DNA of 64,000 nt from the NCBI GenBank assembly GCA_024402765.1, contig JAKSTC010000001.1:67170-131169 (forward strand). The letters run 5' to 3'. Position numbers and translations under genes: made by a program. How positions within the stretch are numbered: the stretch's first letter is position 1; each line of letters begins with the position of its first letter. The notes below the pieces were generated by a model. That model was not told where the DNA came from. It worked only from the letters and a program-made list of their open reading frames with translations, and did no database searches. Positions 1 through 8,775 of the stretch are shown piece by piece. The DNA comes from Alphaproteobacteria bacterium (lineage in GTDB: Bacteria > Pseudomonadota > Alphaproteobacteria > Rs-D84).

Positions 1-303
1 CGGCGTACTGGTCAGTGGCACCGTAGTTATTTGATCCAAAGATTTATCAAAAAAATATAAATCATCACCATCAGAAATTAATTGAACCGGTGCATCATTG
101 TAATCCAGGCGCACACGTCCCGGGCGTAACATAGAAAATACACCCTTATCCGTTTTCCCGTTGGACGTTTGAACAAAATCACCCATCAATCCCGTTATAG
201 AATTCAAATATTTTTCAGCAGACGCAATCAGTTTTGTATCAACCGCAGCAAAAGTATTAACAGAAAACAGACAACCTAAAAACACTAATATAATTTTTCT
301 CAT
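1..303 (-). CDS. lolA: LolA-family outer-membrane lipoprotein carrier, C-terminus outside window
   Basis: The first 101 residues are visible; the gene runs off the left edge. An N-terminal signal peptide of about 19 residues (MRKIILVFLGC... ending NTFA) is followed by the LolA-like stretch YLNSITGLMGDFVQ and MLRPGRVRLDY, the region that forms the lipid-binding half-barrel. In the known family the protein carries lipoproteins through the periplasm from LolCDE to the outer membrane. It starts 4 bases after the DHH phosphoesterase stop and is probably the last gene of that minus-strand operon. LolA-like sterol/polysaccharide-associated proteins share the fold, so a LolA-like role other than lipoprotein transport is possible. 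Confidence 0.72.
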   Translation of the reverse strand, partial: MRKIILVFLGCLFSVNTFAAVDTKLIASAEKYLNSITGLMGDFVQTSNGKTDKGVFSMLRPGRVRLDYNDAPVQLISDGDDLYFFDKSLDQITTVPLTSTP

Positions 304-307
304 CTCT

Positions 308-1258
308 TTATTTCCCTTCAAACATTTTTAAAACTTTTGCGCGCACATTTTCGAGTGTATCATGAACAACCGCACCCGCAGCAAATGCATGACCACCACC
401 GCCCAAACTTTCTGCCAAATCATTTATCGGACTTGTTTTACTGCGCAATGATACACCAATTTGTTCTGCCTTTTGTTGCTTTAACAAAACAATGTATTCC
501 ACACCCTTTATTTGGTTTAACAAATTCAAAACAATTTCACCACGACCATCAATATTCCTGTACGCCTTGGTATCTATGGTTGCCAAAACCAAACGACGAT
601 TATAAAAGAACTCTGCCTCTGATGCGACACGTGCCTCTGTCTGAACTGCCTTGTACGGTTTATTGTTTAACAGCGCCATAAGGCGACCAATATTAACCCC
701 CGCATCAACCATATCCGCCATTATACGCAGTGAGTGTCCCGAACGAACAAATTTAAACATTCCCGTATCTGTCAATATAGCCAGCGCCAACAGATTTAAA
801 ATCTTTTCGTCTTTCTGCCACCCCAATTCGCACATAATATCATATATCATTGCACCAGTTGCGGCAGCCGTTTCATCATCAATACAGGTATGACCCAACT
901 TGTTATCGTTTTTATGGTGATCTATTTCAATAATGTATTTTGCGTTATCAACAAAGACCTTTGTTCCACCAATATTATTCGGTGTTCCATAATCAAGCAA
1001 CAACACCAAATCATAAGGGTTTGATGAATCAACATTATTAAAATATTTCATACGCGCGCGCAGTGGAACATAATCCAACGCATCAGGAATATTACCATCA
1101 TAAACGCAAACACAATCTTTATCAAAATTCAACTTTATTAATTGCATTAAAGCCAAACAACTGCACAACGCATCCGCATCAGGATTTTTATGTGCCATAA
1201 TGGCAATAGATTTTGCCTGGGATATTTTTTCAATTAAAACTTTCAATTCTGTGTTCAT
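308..1258 (-). CDS. nrnA: DHH/DHHA1 phosphoesterase, NrnA-like (nanoRNase / pAp phosphatase)
   Basis: A 316-residue protein with an N-terminal DHH domain: NPDADA near residues 25-30, DYG near 89-91 and the DHH triad at 113-115 supply metal ligands. The C-terminal DHHA1 domain ends in GGGGHAFAAGA. NrnA-type enzymes hydrolyse 2-5-nucleotide RNA fragments and, in many bacteria, 3'-phosphoadenosine 5'-phosphate in the cytoplasm. The ATG overlaps the recJ stop by 4 bases, so translation is coupled to RecJ, a second DHH-superfamily nuclease. Length is normal for the family. NrnA versus a close DHH paralogue cannot be separated from sequence alone. Confidence 0.85.
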   Translation of the reverse strand: MNTELKVLIEKISQAKSIAIMAHKNPDADALCSCLALMQLIKLNFDKDCVCVYDGNIPDALDYVPLRARMKYFNNVDSSNPYDLVLLLDYGTPNNIGGTKVFVDNAKYIIEIDHHKNDNKLGHTCIDDETAAATGAMIYDIMCELGWQKDEKILNLLALAILTDTGMFKFVRSGHSLRIMADMVDAGVNIGRLMALLNNKPYKAVQTEARVASEAEFFYNRRLVLATIDTKAYRNIDGRGEIVLNLLNQIKGVEYIVLLKQQKAEQIGVSLRSKTSPINDLAESLGGGGHAFAAGAVVHDTLENVRAKVLKMFEGK

Positions 1259-3006
1259 ATTATTGCTATATCTTCTAGTACAAATTGCGCCGATGTCCGA
1301 CCGTTATATTCGTTTTCTTTTAATCGACCCAACATTGTTATTTTAGTGTTTGTATTCGCTTCGTCCAGTAAAAAATCACCAACAGGCGTCCCCATTAAAT
1401 TAAACCCAACGAAAGCCAAACTTGAACCATCTGCAGTTGACACACTGCCCCGCACATGGGCGCCATTTCCCATTGTGGTTGCAAACCGCAATACTGCACC
1501 GTGCAAAATCAGTATTGGTTCTGGATTCCCCTGGCCAAATGGTTCCAATGCCGACAACGCATTAACCAATTTCATATTTGCACCCGACGCATCCAGTTCG
1601 GCATCAGCCATTACTTCTGGCACAGGGACAACACCATTTAATTGCCCCAGAACTGCTTCCTCAAGAAACTCACAAAATTCGTTTTCTTTTTCTGCGGGCA
1701 ACGAAAATCCTGCGGCTGCGGCATGACCACCACCCTCACTCACAATTCCAGCAGCAATCGCATCATGGATAATTTTACCTAAATCAACCGATGGTATTGA
1801 ACGCCCTGAACCATTTATAACACCATCTATACGTGTTGCAACACATGTTGGTAAATTATATTTGTCTTTTAGGCGACCAGCAACAATTCCCATAACCCCA
1901 CCATGCCAATTATCACCACAAACGAACAAACTGCAATGCCCCTTGTCACAACAGGCCTGCGCCATATCAATAGCATCCAGCATAATCGCATTTTGTATAT
2001 CAACGCGTTCTTGATTCATTTTATGTAATTTTTCAGCCAAATCGTTTACAATCAATGGATTATCGCTTAACAATAATTCCAGCGCAGGCGATGCAGAATC
2101 TAAACGCCCTGCTGCATTAAGACGTGGACCAATAACAAAACCCGCAGAATAAACAGTAACCCTTTTTACCCCTGCGACCCGCATTAATGCCCTTAATCCA
2201 ATATTTTGTTGCAAAGACATAATTTTCAAACCTGTCGCAACAAAAGCACGATTTAATCCAATCAACGGCATTGTGTCACATATCGTTCCCAGTGCCACCA
2301 AATCAAGATAATTTAATAAATTAATTTGTTCGGCTTTATCACGAATATCACCATTGTTACACGATTTTAATTTCCGATTCAACGCAACCAAAGTTACAAA
2401 AGCAACCCCAACCCCCGCCAGATAATTAAGACCAGATGTATCATCAATACGTTTTGGATTAACAACCGCATCGGCATTTGGTAAATTTTCTTCTGGTAAA
2501 TGGTGATCCGTAACAACAACTTGCATTCCCAAATCATGAATATGATTAACCTCTGTCACACAACTAATACCACAATCAACAGTAATAATTAAATCAACCG
2601 CCAATGTCTTGATTTCATCAATTGCGGATATATTAAGTCCGTAACCTTCGCCATCACGTGTTGGGATATGCCAAACAACATCCACCGACAGCGCACGCAA
2701 ATATTTAACAAAAATGGCAGTAGATGTAATACCATCAACATCATAATCACCATAAATCGCAATCTTTTTCTTATTTAATATTGCGTTTTCTATGATAGCA
2801 ATCGCCCTATCCATATCAATCAACGACGATGGATCAGGCATTTCATTTTTGACACTGGGGGTTAAAAAACGTTCAACATCATCGTCAGTCTCAATTCCAC
2901 GATTATGCAAAATACTTTTTACCAAATTATCATCAGATACACTTACACTAACGTCTGGCACAAGCCATGCCTGTCCAAGCACGGACTTATCAACTATTCT
3001 TTTCAC
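1255..3006 (-). CDS. recJ: Single-stranded-DNA 5'-3' exonuclease RecJ
   Basis: 583 residues with the full RecJ motif series: YGDYDVDGITS (motif I), DHHLP (motif III), NPKR, GPRLNAAGRLDSA and the C-terminal GGGHAAAAGFS. RecJ degrades single-stranded DNA 5' to 3' in recombination and mismatch repair, using Mn/Mg held by the DHH motifs. The first codon appears to be GTG, preceded by a GAGTGAA ribosome-binding site. It lies 43 bases downstream of ftsI and overlaps the next DHH gene by 4 bases. Both the DHH and DHHA1 regions and the C-terminal OB-like part (about residues 460-583) are present, so it looks complete. Confidence 0.95.
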   Translation of the reverse strand: MKRIVDKSVLGQAWLVPDVSVSVSDDNLVKSILHNRGIETDDDVERFLTPSVKNEMPDPSSLIDMDRAIAIIENAILNKKKIAIYGDYDVDGITSTAIFVKYLRALSVDVVWHIPTRDGEGYGLNISAIDEIKTLAVDLIITVDCGISCVTEVNHIHDLGMQVVVTDHHLPEENLPNADAVVNPKRIDDTSGLNYLAGVGVAFVTLVALNRKLKSCNNGDIRDKAEQINLLNYLDLVALGTICDTMPLIGLNRAFVATGLKIMSLQQNIGLRALMRVAGVKRVTVYSAGFVIGPRLNAAGRLDSASPALELLLSDNPLIVNDLAEKLHKMNQERVDIQNAIMLDAIDMAQACCDKGHCSLFVCGDNWHGGVMGIVAGRLKDKYNLPTCVATRIDGVINGSGRSIPSVDLGKIIHDAIAAGIVSEGGGHAAAAGFSLPAEKENEFCEFLEEAVLGQLNGVVPVPEVMADAELDASGANMKLVNALSALEPFGQGNPEPILILHGAVLRFATTMGNGAHVRGSVSTADGSSLAFVGFNLMGTPVGDFLLDEANTNTKITMLGRLKENEYNGRTSAQFVLEDIAII

Positions 3007-3049
3007 GCTTCACTCTTTTTTTTATTATCAATGATATTATACAAAAAAT

Positions 3050-4672
3050 TTATTCAAATAGCAATGGTATGATTCCATCCAGGATTTTTCCCGTAACTGG
3101 AACGGCATTCCACGCGGCTGTTTTCCAACCCCACGATTCTTTTGTTGCCTTTGGTTCATCCAAAGTCACCAAAGAAATATACTGTGGCGCTTCTACTGGG
3201 AACACACTGATAAATGTGGTTACATTACGCGTTTTATCGGTCTTACCATTTGGCAGACGTTTTTCCGCAGTTCCTGTTTTACCACCGATATTAATGCCTG
3301 CGATTTTCGACTGTGCACTTTTACCACTAGTATCAGATGCAACATGGCGCATATTATCACGCAATTTAGCAGAAATTTCAGAATCCAATACCCGTTCACC
3401 AACCACACGCCCAACATTACGTTTTTTTAATGTAGGATAAATATAAAAACCACCGTTTGTCATTGCATTAACCGCCAAAAATGCGTGCATAGGTGTCACG
3501 GATATTCCATGTCCAATCGCAACTGTTGCCTTTTCTGTAATTTCCCACTGCCGCGGCATTTGTGGTCTTTCTGTGCGTCCAAATTCCAAATCAAGCGGTT
3601 GATTAAAATGTAAACGTTCAAAGAATTCTTTCTGTGTTCCATCTGGTAAATCTAATGCAATTTGCGCACTTCCAACATTACAAGAATGTATCATAATTTC
3701 ATCAATATTAAAGTATGGTTTTGTTGGTTTAAAACTACTTACATCTGAAATAGTTGCAATATATTTACCGCGTTTTGTATATAATGGATATGGTTTTTTT
3801 ATGTAATACAATTTATTTATTTTTTGTTCATATGCCATCGCAGTATTAAATATCTTAAATATAGATCCCATTTCTAAAATATCACGCATTGGTTTAAATT
3901 TTCTATTTACAACAGGATCCGCCCCGATGTTTGATGGGTTATAATCCGGCAAAGACACCATCGCAATAATTTCTCCTGTCCGCGAATTCATAAGCATACC
4001 CATTGCAGCCTTGGCTTGATATTCCTGCATAGCAATAGTTAATTGAGTATAAAATTGTTCTTGTACATGGGCATCTATGGATAAGTATAATGGGTCTTTA
4101 TTTTCACTTAAATATTTATCATAGACTCTTTCTGCACCTTCTAATCCATAACCATCTCTTCCTACAAAACCTATTATATGTGAAAAACGACGACCTTTTG
4201 GATAATGGCGCATATACGTTGGTTCTATTTCCAATCCCGGCAATTTAGCTTTTTTTACTATATCGAGTTGCACATCATTGGCATATTTTTTTAAATATAC
4301 AAACTTGCCAGCATTAATAAAATTAATAGCATCATTCACAGAATACTCTGGTATTGCTTTGTGTATAATCTGGGCAGTTGTATCAATATCATCAACAGCT
4401 ACAGGCCTTAACATAATATGTCCAGAAATGACATTTTTAGCCAACACTTCGCCGTTTCTGTCAAAAATTTCCGCCCTTTCAGCTAAATTATTTTGTGTAT
4501 AACTTTTTTGTTTTGCGTTTCCTTGTATTCCCAGCACTAATGTCCAAACCGCAAATAAGCAAAACAAACCAAGTATAATAATGTGAATGACTCTTAGTCT
4601 TACTTTATATCCGCCAGCGACGTTTTCACGTATATAACAAAATCTGCAAATATCCTTTCCTATTTCAAACAA
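3050..4672 (-). CDS. ftsI: Septal peptidoglycan transpeptidase FtsI (PBP3)
   Basis: 540 residues: a short cytoplasmic tail, one membrane segment at about residues 28-50, a dimerisation domain starting with AEIFDRNGEVLA, and a penicillin-binding transpeptidase domain. The active-site motifs are SIFK (Ser270, Lys273), SCN (330-332) and KTG (465-467). FtsI cross-links septal peptidoglycan in the divisome with FtsW. The start codon appears to be TTG, with GAGGTAGG just upstream inside the FtsL-like stop region; only 4 bases separate the two genes. No C-terminal PASTA domain is visible. Genes of the usual dcw cluster (mraZ, mraW, murE) are not adjacent, so the division pair sits apart here. Confidence 0.92.
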   Translation of the reverse strand: MFEIGKDICRFCYIRENVAGGYKVRLRVIHIIILGLFCLFAVWTLVLGIQGNAKQKSYTQNNLAERAEIFDRNGEVLAKNVISGHIMLRPVAVDDIDTTAQIIHKAIPEYSVNDAINFINAGKFVYLKKYANDVQLDIVKKAKLPGLEIEPTYMRHYPKGRRFSHIIGFVGRDGYGLEGAERVYDKYLSENKDPLYLSIDAHVQEQFYTQLTIAMQEYQAKAAMGMLMNSRTGEIIAMVSLPDYNPSNIGADPVVNRKFKPMRDILEMGSIFKIFNTAMAYEQKINKLYYIKKPYPLYTKRGKYIATISDVSSFKPTKPYFNIDEIMIHSCNVGSAQIALDLPDGTQKEFFERLHFNQPLDLEFGRTERPQMPRQWEITEKATVAIGHGISVTPMHAFLAVNAMTNGGFYIYPTLKKRNVGRVVGERVLDSEISAKLRDNMRHVASDTSGKSAQSKIAGINIGGKTGTAEKRLPNGKTDKTRNVTTFISVFPVEAPQYISLVTLDEPKATKESWGWKTAAWNAVPVTGKILDGIIPLLFE

Positions 4673-4676
4673 ATGC

Positions 4677-4961
4677 CTACCTCATTGGGATATCATCAAT
4701 AGAAATATATTTTGTTGAGCCAACAATTTCTGCCTTTGGATTCATTTCAACAACCGCACCACGCAAAAATTCAGGTCTGGTTAACGACTCGAATCGCGTC
4801 TGGGCAACTGTAAGATTCTGACTTGTAATTTTTGTTTCTCTTCTTATGTCGTTCAATGCATTTTTTTGTGTCCTGTAACACACCTGCAAACCAACAGTCA
4901 ACAAAGCAACCGCAATCAATGCACGTACACCAATTTGAAACATTTTCTCATCTTCGCCCAT
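4677..4961 (-). CDS. ftsL: FtsL-like division protein (single membrane segment, short coiled coil)
   Basis: A 94-residue protein with one N-terminal membrane helix (about residues 10-27: GVRALIAVALLTVGLQVCY), a short periplasmic helical region, and a C-terminal stretch ending in YISIDDIPM. That topology, the size and the position directly upstream of ftsI are those of FtsL, which works with FtsQ and FtsB to activate septal synthesis. The primary sequence of FtsL is poorly conserved, so the call rests mainly on context. The ATG at 4961 has GAGGGTGAT immediately upstream, better than the internal ATG at 4943. Confidence 0.66.
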   Translation of the reverse strand: MGEDEKMFQIGVRALIAVALLTVGLQVCYRTQKNALNDIRRETKITSQNLTVAQTRFESLTRPEFLRGAVVEMNPKAEIVGSTKYISIDDIPMR

Positions 4962-4987
4962 ATCACCCTCTTATCATAGACATTTTA

Positions 4988-5350
4988 TCATAAATTTTTA
5001 AAAAAACTAGCCATAGAATTTATTCCACCTAACCTAGCAATTCCTAAATTTATATTTAACTCTGATATTTCTTGTGCTATATCCATCGATTTAATTTCTG
5101 CTATTGTTTTACCGTCAATCATCGCCATAATTAAAGCAACAATACCAGCAACCAATTTCGAATCGGCGCGCCCATAAAATTTATCCCCATGACGACAAAT
5201 TTCAACATAGGACGAACAACCTAAAATCTCAGTGCACTTTGCCCCCGCTGGCACGGGCGATAAAGACTTTCCAAAATCCATAACCATTTCCAACTTTTCA
5301 ACTGGGTCTGTAATAGACTGTAAAATTTGCTTTATCTCACTATATTCCAT
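4988..5350 (-). CDS. sufE: SufE cysteine-desulfuration protein
   Basis: About 120 residues. Conserved features are the EILGCSSYV loop, whose cysteine (Cys48 counted from the upstream GTG) accepts persulfide sulfur, and the helical GRADSKLVAGIVALI segment. SufE takes sulfur from SufS and passes it to the SufBCD scaffold. The ATG at 5350 has a GGGGTGG ribosome-binding site and lies 2 bases after the SufT-like stop; a GTG at 5359 would add three residues. It forms a sufS-sufT-sufE unit. SufBCD genes are not in the window. Confidence 0.93.
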   Translation of the reverse strand: MEYSEIKQILQSITDPVEKLEMVMDFGKSLSPVPAGAKCTEILGCSSYVEICRHGDKFYGRADSKLVAGIVALIMAMIDGKTIAEIKSMDIAQEISELNINLGIARLGGINSMASFFKNL

Positions 5351-5352
5351 TT

Positions 5353-5664
5353 CTACCACCCCTGATTTGTTAAGTCTAATTCTAAACGCGCTTTATCTGA
5401 CATGCGCGACAAATCCCATGCAGGTTCCCAAACCAAATTGACAACGATATTTAGCCCATGTGCAATCTCTGATACCTTTGATTTAACCTGACCTAATATT
5501 TCATCCATTAATGGACATGTCGGACTTGTAAAGGTCATATCAATTTTTATATCAGTTTCGGAAATTTCTATATTATAAATTAAACCCATATCCCAGATAT
5601 TCACAGGAACCTCTGGGTCATATATTGTTTGCAAAACATCTATAACATCTTGTTTAGTTATCAT
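5353..5664 (-). CDS. sufT: MIP18/DUF59-family Fe-S assembly protein (SufT-like)
   Basis: 103 residues with the family signature YDPEVPVNIWDMGLIY, a TSPTCP motif with the conserved cysteine, and VNLVWEPAWDLSRMSDKAR. Members of this family (SufT, the MIP18 domain) help mature iron-sulfur proteins. The gene overlaps the sufS stop by 4 bases and is followed by sufE, which supports the Fe-S role. It is close to single-domain length. Confidence 0.88.
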   Translation of the reverse strand: MITKQDVIDVLQTIYDPEVPVNIWDMGLIYNIEISETDIKIDMTFTSPTCPLMDEILGQVKSKVSEIAHGLNIVVNLVWEPAWDLSRMSDKARLELDLTNQGW

Positions 5665-6764
5665 TTTATTATTTTATTTATTATTTTAATTGCGTATTTT
5701 ATATCATGCATTGTATTCCATGAACCCACAGATATTCTGATTGAGCCATCAACACCAAAGAACTTATGTATCCATGACGCACACATATTTCCGACACGCA
5801 TACAAATATTATACTGTGCAATTAATGCCCCAAAATCTAGAACATGCATATCATCAATAACAAAACTTAAAACAGACGAATTTGGTTTTGATATAATATG
5901 TATTCTTTTATTCTTAGACAATTCATCATACATAAATTTAATTAAATTTAAATCGGGTCTGTGCTTTTCTAATTCTGTAATAGTGACTGACAACCCGGCA
6001 ATCTGTGTTATCGGCAATGTTCCCGCTTCAAATCGATTCGGTTCTTGTTCCAAAATCCATTTTTTATCAACGATTCTTTTAACCATTCCACCGCCGAATT
6101 TATCAGGACTAAAACGTTCTGGATTTTTGATATACATTACCCCAACACCTGTATCCGCGCCAATTTTATGACCCGAAAAGCACATAAAATCACAATCCCA
6201 TTTTTTGACATCTATTGCGTTATGAACGACGTACTGGGCACAGTCAACAACCGTAATTACATTTGGATTTTTTTTGCGTGCATATTTTATAATTTTTTCA
6301 ACATCCTGGGGCACTCCCAACACATTCGACATTGCGGTTATCAATAAAACATCACAATATGGAATTTTTTTGTAATCTATATTCAAATTTTTATCCAATG
6401 GGCAAACAACAAATTTAGATTCTGAATTTTCAAATGGCCCCCTTAAACTATGATGATCTAAATCAGACCCACAGCAAACAGTATTTTTACCCCACATTCC
6501 CTTGGTCGCGCGTAAGATATTTAAAATCCTGTTAACACCGTCAGTTGTCCCAAAAGTAAACACAACATTTTCCGAATCACAATTGATGAATTTTGCCACT
6601 AATTCGCGTGTAACACGAACCATATTATCAACATTTGACACGCGGGCGCACACCCCACGCCCTGAATTTGCATATTCATTTCGCAAAAAATTAGCCTGCC
6701 GTTTTATCATTTTTTCAGGCTTTAAATATGTTGCCGCCGCATCCAAATATATGATTTTTTTCAT
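5661..6764 (-). CDS. sufS: Cysteine desulfurase, SufS-like (class V aminotransferase fold)
   Basis: 367 residues. It has the PLP-binding lysine in FSGHKIGAD (Lys200), the upstream VVDCAQ aspartate that contacts the pyridine nitrogen, and the catalytic cysteine in RVGNMCAS (Cys328). The enzyme mobilises sulfur from L-cysteine as a persulfide for Fe-S clusters, handing it to SufE, which is encoded two genes downstream. It is somewhat shorter than typical SufS (about 400), mainly at the N-terminus, where it begins directly with IYLDAAATYLKP. First gene of the suf trio; ATG start. Confidence 0.9.
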   Translation of the reverse strand: MKKIIYLDAAATYLKPEKMIKRQANFLRNEYANSGRGVCARVSNVDNMVRVTRELVAKFINCDSENVVFTFGTTDGVNRILNILRATKGMWGKNTVCCGSDLDHHSLRGPFENSESKFVVCPLDKNLNIDYKKIPYCDVLLITAMSNVLGVPQDVEKIIKYARKKNPNVITVVDCAQYVVHNAIDVKKWDCDFMCFSGHKIGADTGVGVMYIKNPERFSPDKFGGGMVKRIVDKKWILEQEPNRFEAGTLPITQIAGLSVTITELEKHRPDLNLIKFMYDELSKNKRIHIISKPNSSVLSFVIDDMHVLDFGALIAQYNICMRVGNMCASWIHKFFGVDGSIRISVGSWNTMHDIKYAIKIINKIIK

Positions 6765-6836
6765 TATGATTTCTCTTGCTTTTTCTAGTGATTATAATAC
6801 ACTCTTTAACATTATCAACAACCAAAGGAGAAAAAA

Positions 6837-7154
6837 ATGGCTTTGGAACATGCAAACGACGTAACATTTACATCTATGATTAAAGACGGTATAACATTGG
6901 TGGACTTTTGGGCATCTTGGTGTGGTCCATGCCGTATGTTTGGTCCAATATTTGAATCCGTATCCACTGAGGTCAACGATGTTCATTTTGTAAAATTTGA
7001 GATTGATGATACAAATCGAACAACGCCTACAAAATTTGGCATTCGTAGTATTCCATCTGTTTTGGCATTTAAAAATGGCGAATTAGTTGAGGCCAGAACT
7101 GGTCTTATGGATGAAGACACCTTAAAAGCATGGATTCAAGAACTAAAAGGATGA
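6837..7154 (+). CDS. trxA: Thioredoxin
   Basis: 105 residues with the redox centre WCGPC (Cys29, Cys32) in LVDFWASWCGPC and the cis-proline in RSIPS. It reduces protein disulfides and is itself reduced by thioredoxin reductase; a trxB gene is at 38.8 kb. AAAGGAG lies just upstream of the ATG, and a TATAAT hexamer at 6793-6798 could be the -10 element, with no clear -35. The dksA gene follows after 4 bases. The sequence is normal in length and motif. Confidence 0.95.
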   Translation: MALEHANDVTFTSMIKDGITLVDFWASWCGPCRMFGPIFESVSTEVNDVHFVKFEIDDTNRTTPTKFGIRSIPSVLAFKNGELVEARTGLMDEDTLKAWIQELKG

Positions 7155-7158
7155 TAAG

Positions 7159-7590
7159 ATGGCTCCTAAAAAAGATTACAAGAACATAGAACTACCACCT
7201 AAGTACATTCCAAAAAAATCAGAACCATATATGTGTCCTGAACATTTAGCGTATTTCTATCAATTATTATCTGCACAAAAGCAAGAACTTGAAAGTGATG
7301 CAACATCTATGTTAAATTCCGTACGTCTTGCCGATCAAACAGATACCGGCAGTGTTGGTGATGATACAGATAACGCATCAATGGAAGAAGAGATAACAAA
7401 AAATCTGCGCATGCAACAACGCGATAATAATATGATGAAAAAAATCAATGCTGCACTTGATCGGATTGCGGATGGCACATATGGTTATAGCGTTGTATCT
7501 GGCGAAGAAATTGGATTGCAACGAATGTTAGCACGCCCACTTGCAACAATGACTATCGAAGAACAGGAAGAACACGAACAAAAAGAATAA
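7159..7590 (+). CDS. dksA: DksA-family RNA polymerase secondary-channel regulator, zinc-less variant
   Basis: 143 residues. The coiled-coil half (about 35-105) keeps DTGSVGDDTDNAS near the tip, where DksA probes the polymerase secondary channel with ppGpp. In the C-terminal half GTYGYSVVSGEEIGLQRM and ARPLATMTIEEQ align with the DksA finger, but the four zinc cysteines are Ser, Ser, Thr and Glu. From family knowledge, alphaproteobacterial DksA proteins commonly lack part of this finger; here no finger cysteine remains. Position next to trxA and before a terminator suggests a two-gene operon. Confidence 0.88.
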   Translation: MAPKKDYKNIELPPKYIPKKSEPYMCPEHLAYFYQLLSAQKQELESDATSMLNSVRLADQTDTGSVGDDTDNASMEEEITKNLRMQQRDNNMMKKINAALDRIADGTYGYSVVSGEEIGLQRMLARPLATMTIEEQEEHEQKE

Positions 7591-7594
7591 AAAA

Positions 7595-7622
7595 ACACCC
7601 GCTAAATTGGCGGGTATTTTTT
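7595..7622. terminator. Bidirectional terminator between dksA and tatA
   Basis: A hairpin with stem ACCCGC/GCGGGT (7597-7602 with 7610-7615), A-rich on the left and T-rich on the right. It serves dksA on the plus strand and, read from the other side, tatA on the minus strand. Confidence 0.8.
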
Positions 7623-7815
7623 ATTTTTTTTCAACTTTCTTTCCATGTTTGATTGATTTTTTCTTCTCGGCTGGTTTTTGTGCAATTTCTTTTTTAAAGA
7701 TTTTTACACCATCAGCTACATTTTTCATCATGCCAGGAATTTTGTTATAACCAAACAAAACAATAACTAACAAAACAATTACAAGAATTTCAATCCAACC
7801 AAGTCTTCCAAACAT
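7621..7815 (-). CDS. tatA: Twin-arginine translocase subunit TatA
   Basis: 64 residues: one N-terminal membrane helix (about 6-22), the FG hinge in LFGYNKIPG, an amphipathic helix (about 28-45) and a lysine-rich tail. TatA oligomers form the pathway for folded proteins. TatB and TatC are not adjacent. A SPOR-domain gene lies directly upstream, as in many alphaproteobacteria where SPOR, segregation and Tat genes cluster (family knowledge). Confidence 0.93.
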   Translation of the reverse strand: MFGRLGWIEILVIVLLVIVLFGYNKIPGMMKNVADGVKIFKKEIAQKPAEKKKSIKHGKKVEKK

Positions 7816-7831
7816 TTTTATCCCCTTTTAT

Positions 7832-8548
7832 TTATTTTGCGACATAACAGTCTAAACCATCTGATTTAGCATTACGACAAAAACCATTAGCATCATTTTG
7901 ATTATTGAACGAAACACGCAAACGATATGTTGTTGTTCCATTTTTCAACACAGCCGCCAAAATTGTTGTTTGCATACCACTAAACAATGCTGGATGTTCT
8001 GCGCGTAATTTGCGTTCACCATTTTCAGCGAGTGCACGTGAACTATACGACCCAAGTTGCACATACCATGCGCCTGCAGGTGCTTTTGATACAGGTTTTG
8101 ATACTGGTGCTTTTTTTACAGGCTGCTTGGTATCTACAGTTTGTGCAGGATTAAATGTAACATCCTTTCTATCCTGAACCTGACGAACATGGACACTAGC
8201 ATTTTCTTGAACAACGGGTTTAGTTTCTGGCACTGTCGCAGGTTTTACCGCAGGTTGTGGCAACGGTTGCACAACTGGTTTTGCCACCGGTGCCGGTTTT
8301 AAATCAGCAATAGCACCATCAACCACCAATGCGGGCGCGTCCAAGTCAATATCTACAGATGACGAAGAATTTCCACCAACTGTTTTTACAATAACATATG
8401 TTGCGAGAACAATTATTGCAACTGCGACCCCCAACAACAGCCAAGGTTTTTTCGGTCTTGGCGCGCTTAATGGTGCAACATCTGGCAAAACATCACCAGT
8501 ATCGTCGTCCAGGTCAAGTAAGTCTAAAGTTTCTTCGTCGTTATTCAT
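7832..8548 (-). CDS. SPOR-domain membrane protein
   Basis: 238 residues: an acidic cytoplasmic start (EETLDLLDLDDDTGD), one membrane helix at about 35-56, a long Pro/Ala/Val-rich periplasmic linker (about 75-155), and a C-terminal SPOR domain from about 160 (WYVQLGSYSSRALAENG ... YRLRVSF). SPOR domains bind denuded glycan strands at the division septum. Start ATG at 8548. It probably shares a transcript with tatA, 16 bases downstream. Confidence 0.85.
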   Translation of the reverse strand: MNNDEETLDLLDLDDDTGDVLPDVAPLSAPRPKKPWLLLGVAVAIIVLATYVIVKTVGGNSSSSVDIDLDAPALVVDGAIADLKPAPVAKPVVQPLPQPAVKPATVPETKPVVQENASVHVRQVQDRKDVTFNPAQTVDTKQPVKKAPVSKPVSKAPAGAWYVQLGSYSSRALAENGERKLRAEHPALFSGMQTTILAAVLKNGTTTYRLRVSFNNQNDANGFCRNAKSDGLDCYVAK

Positions 8549-8620
8549 AAGGTTTCCCCCCTTGTTTTAAATATGTACTCATGGTATATTATACCACAAA
8601 AACAAATCATTACGAATAAT

Positions 8621-8764
8621 TTATTTTGGCATATTACCAAAATTTGGTGGAACGATTAACTTTTGGTTCTCTTGAACCATTGGTTCACTTTTGCAGTTAC
8701 AAGCACATCCTGCAACTGCAAACACAACACCCCCCAACATCAACACAGATATTATTTTTTTCAT
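8621..8764 (-). CDS. Small lipoprotein (47 aa), DUF3035-like tail
   Basis: A 47-residue reading frame with a lipoprotein signal peptide: MKKIISVLMLGGVVFAVAG followed by Cys20, a good lipobox. The mature part is only 28 residues, contains three further cysteines or cysteine-like positions (CACNC) and ends with LIVPPNFGNMPK. That ending resembles the short conserved VPP-N/D-F/Y motif of alphaproteobacterial DUF3035 lipoproteins. AAGGTGA precedes the ATG. It lies 11 bases downstream of thrS on the same strand. Function unknown. Confidence 0.68.
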   Translation of the reverse strand: MKKIISVLMLGGVVFAVAGCACNCKSEPMVQENQKLIVPPNFGNMPK

Positions 8765-8775
8765 TTTTTCACCTT

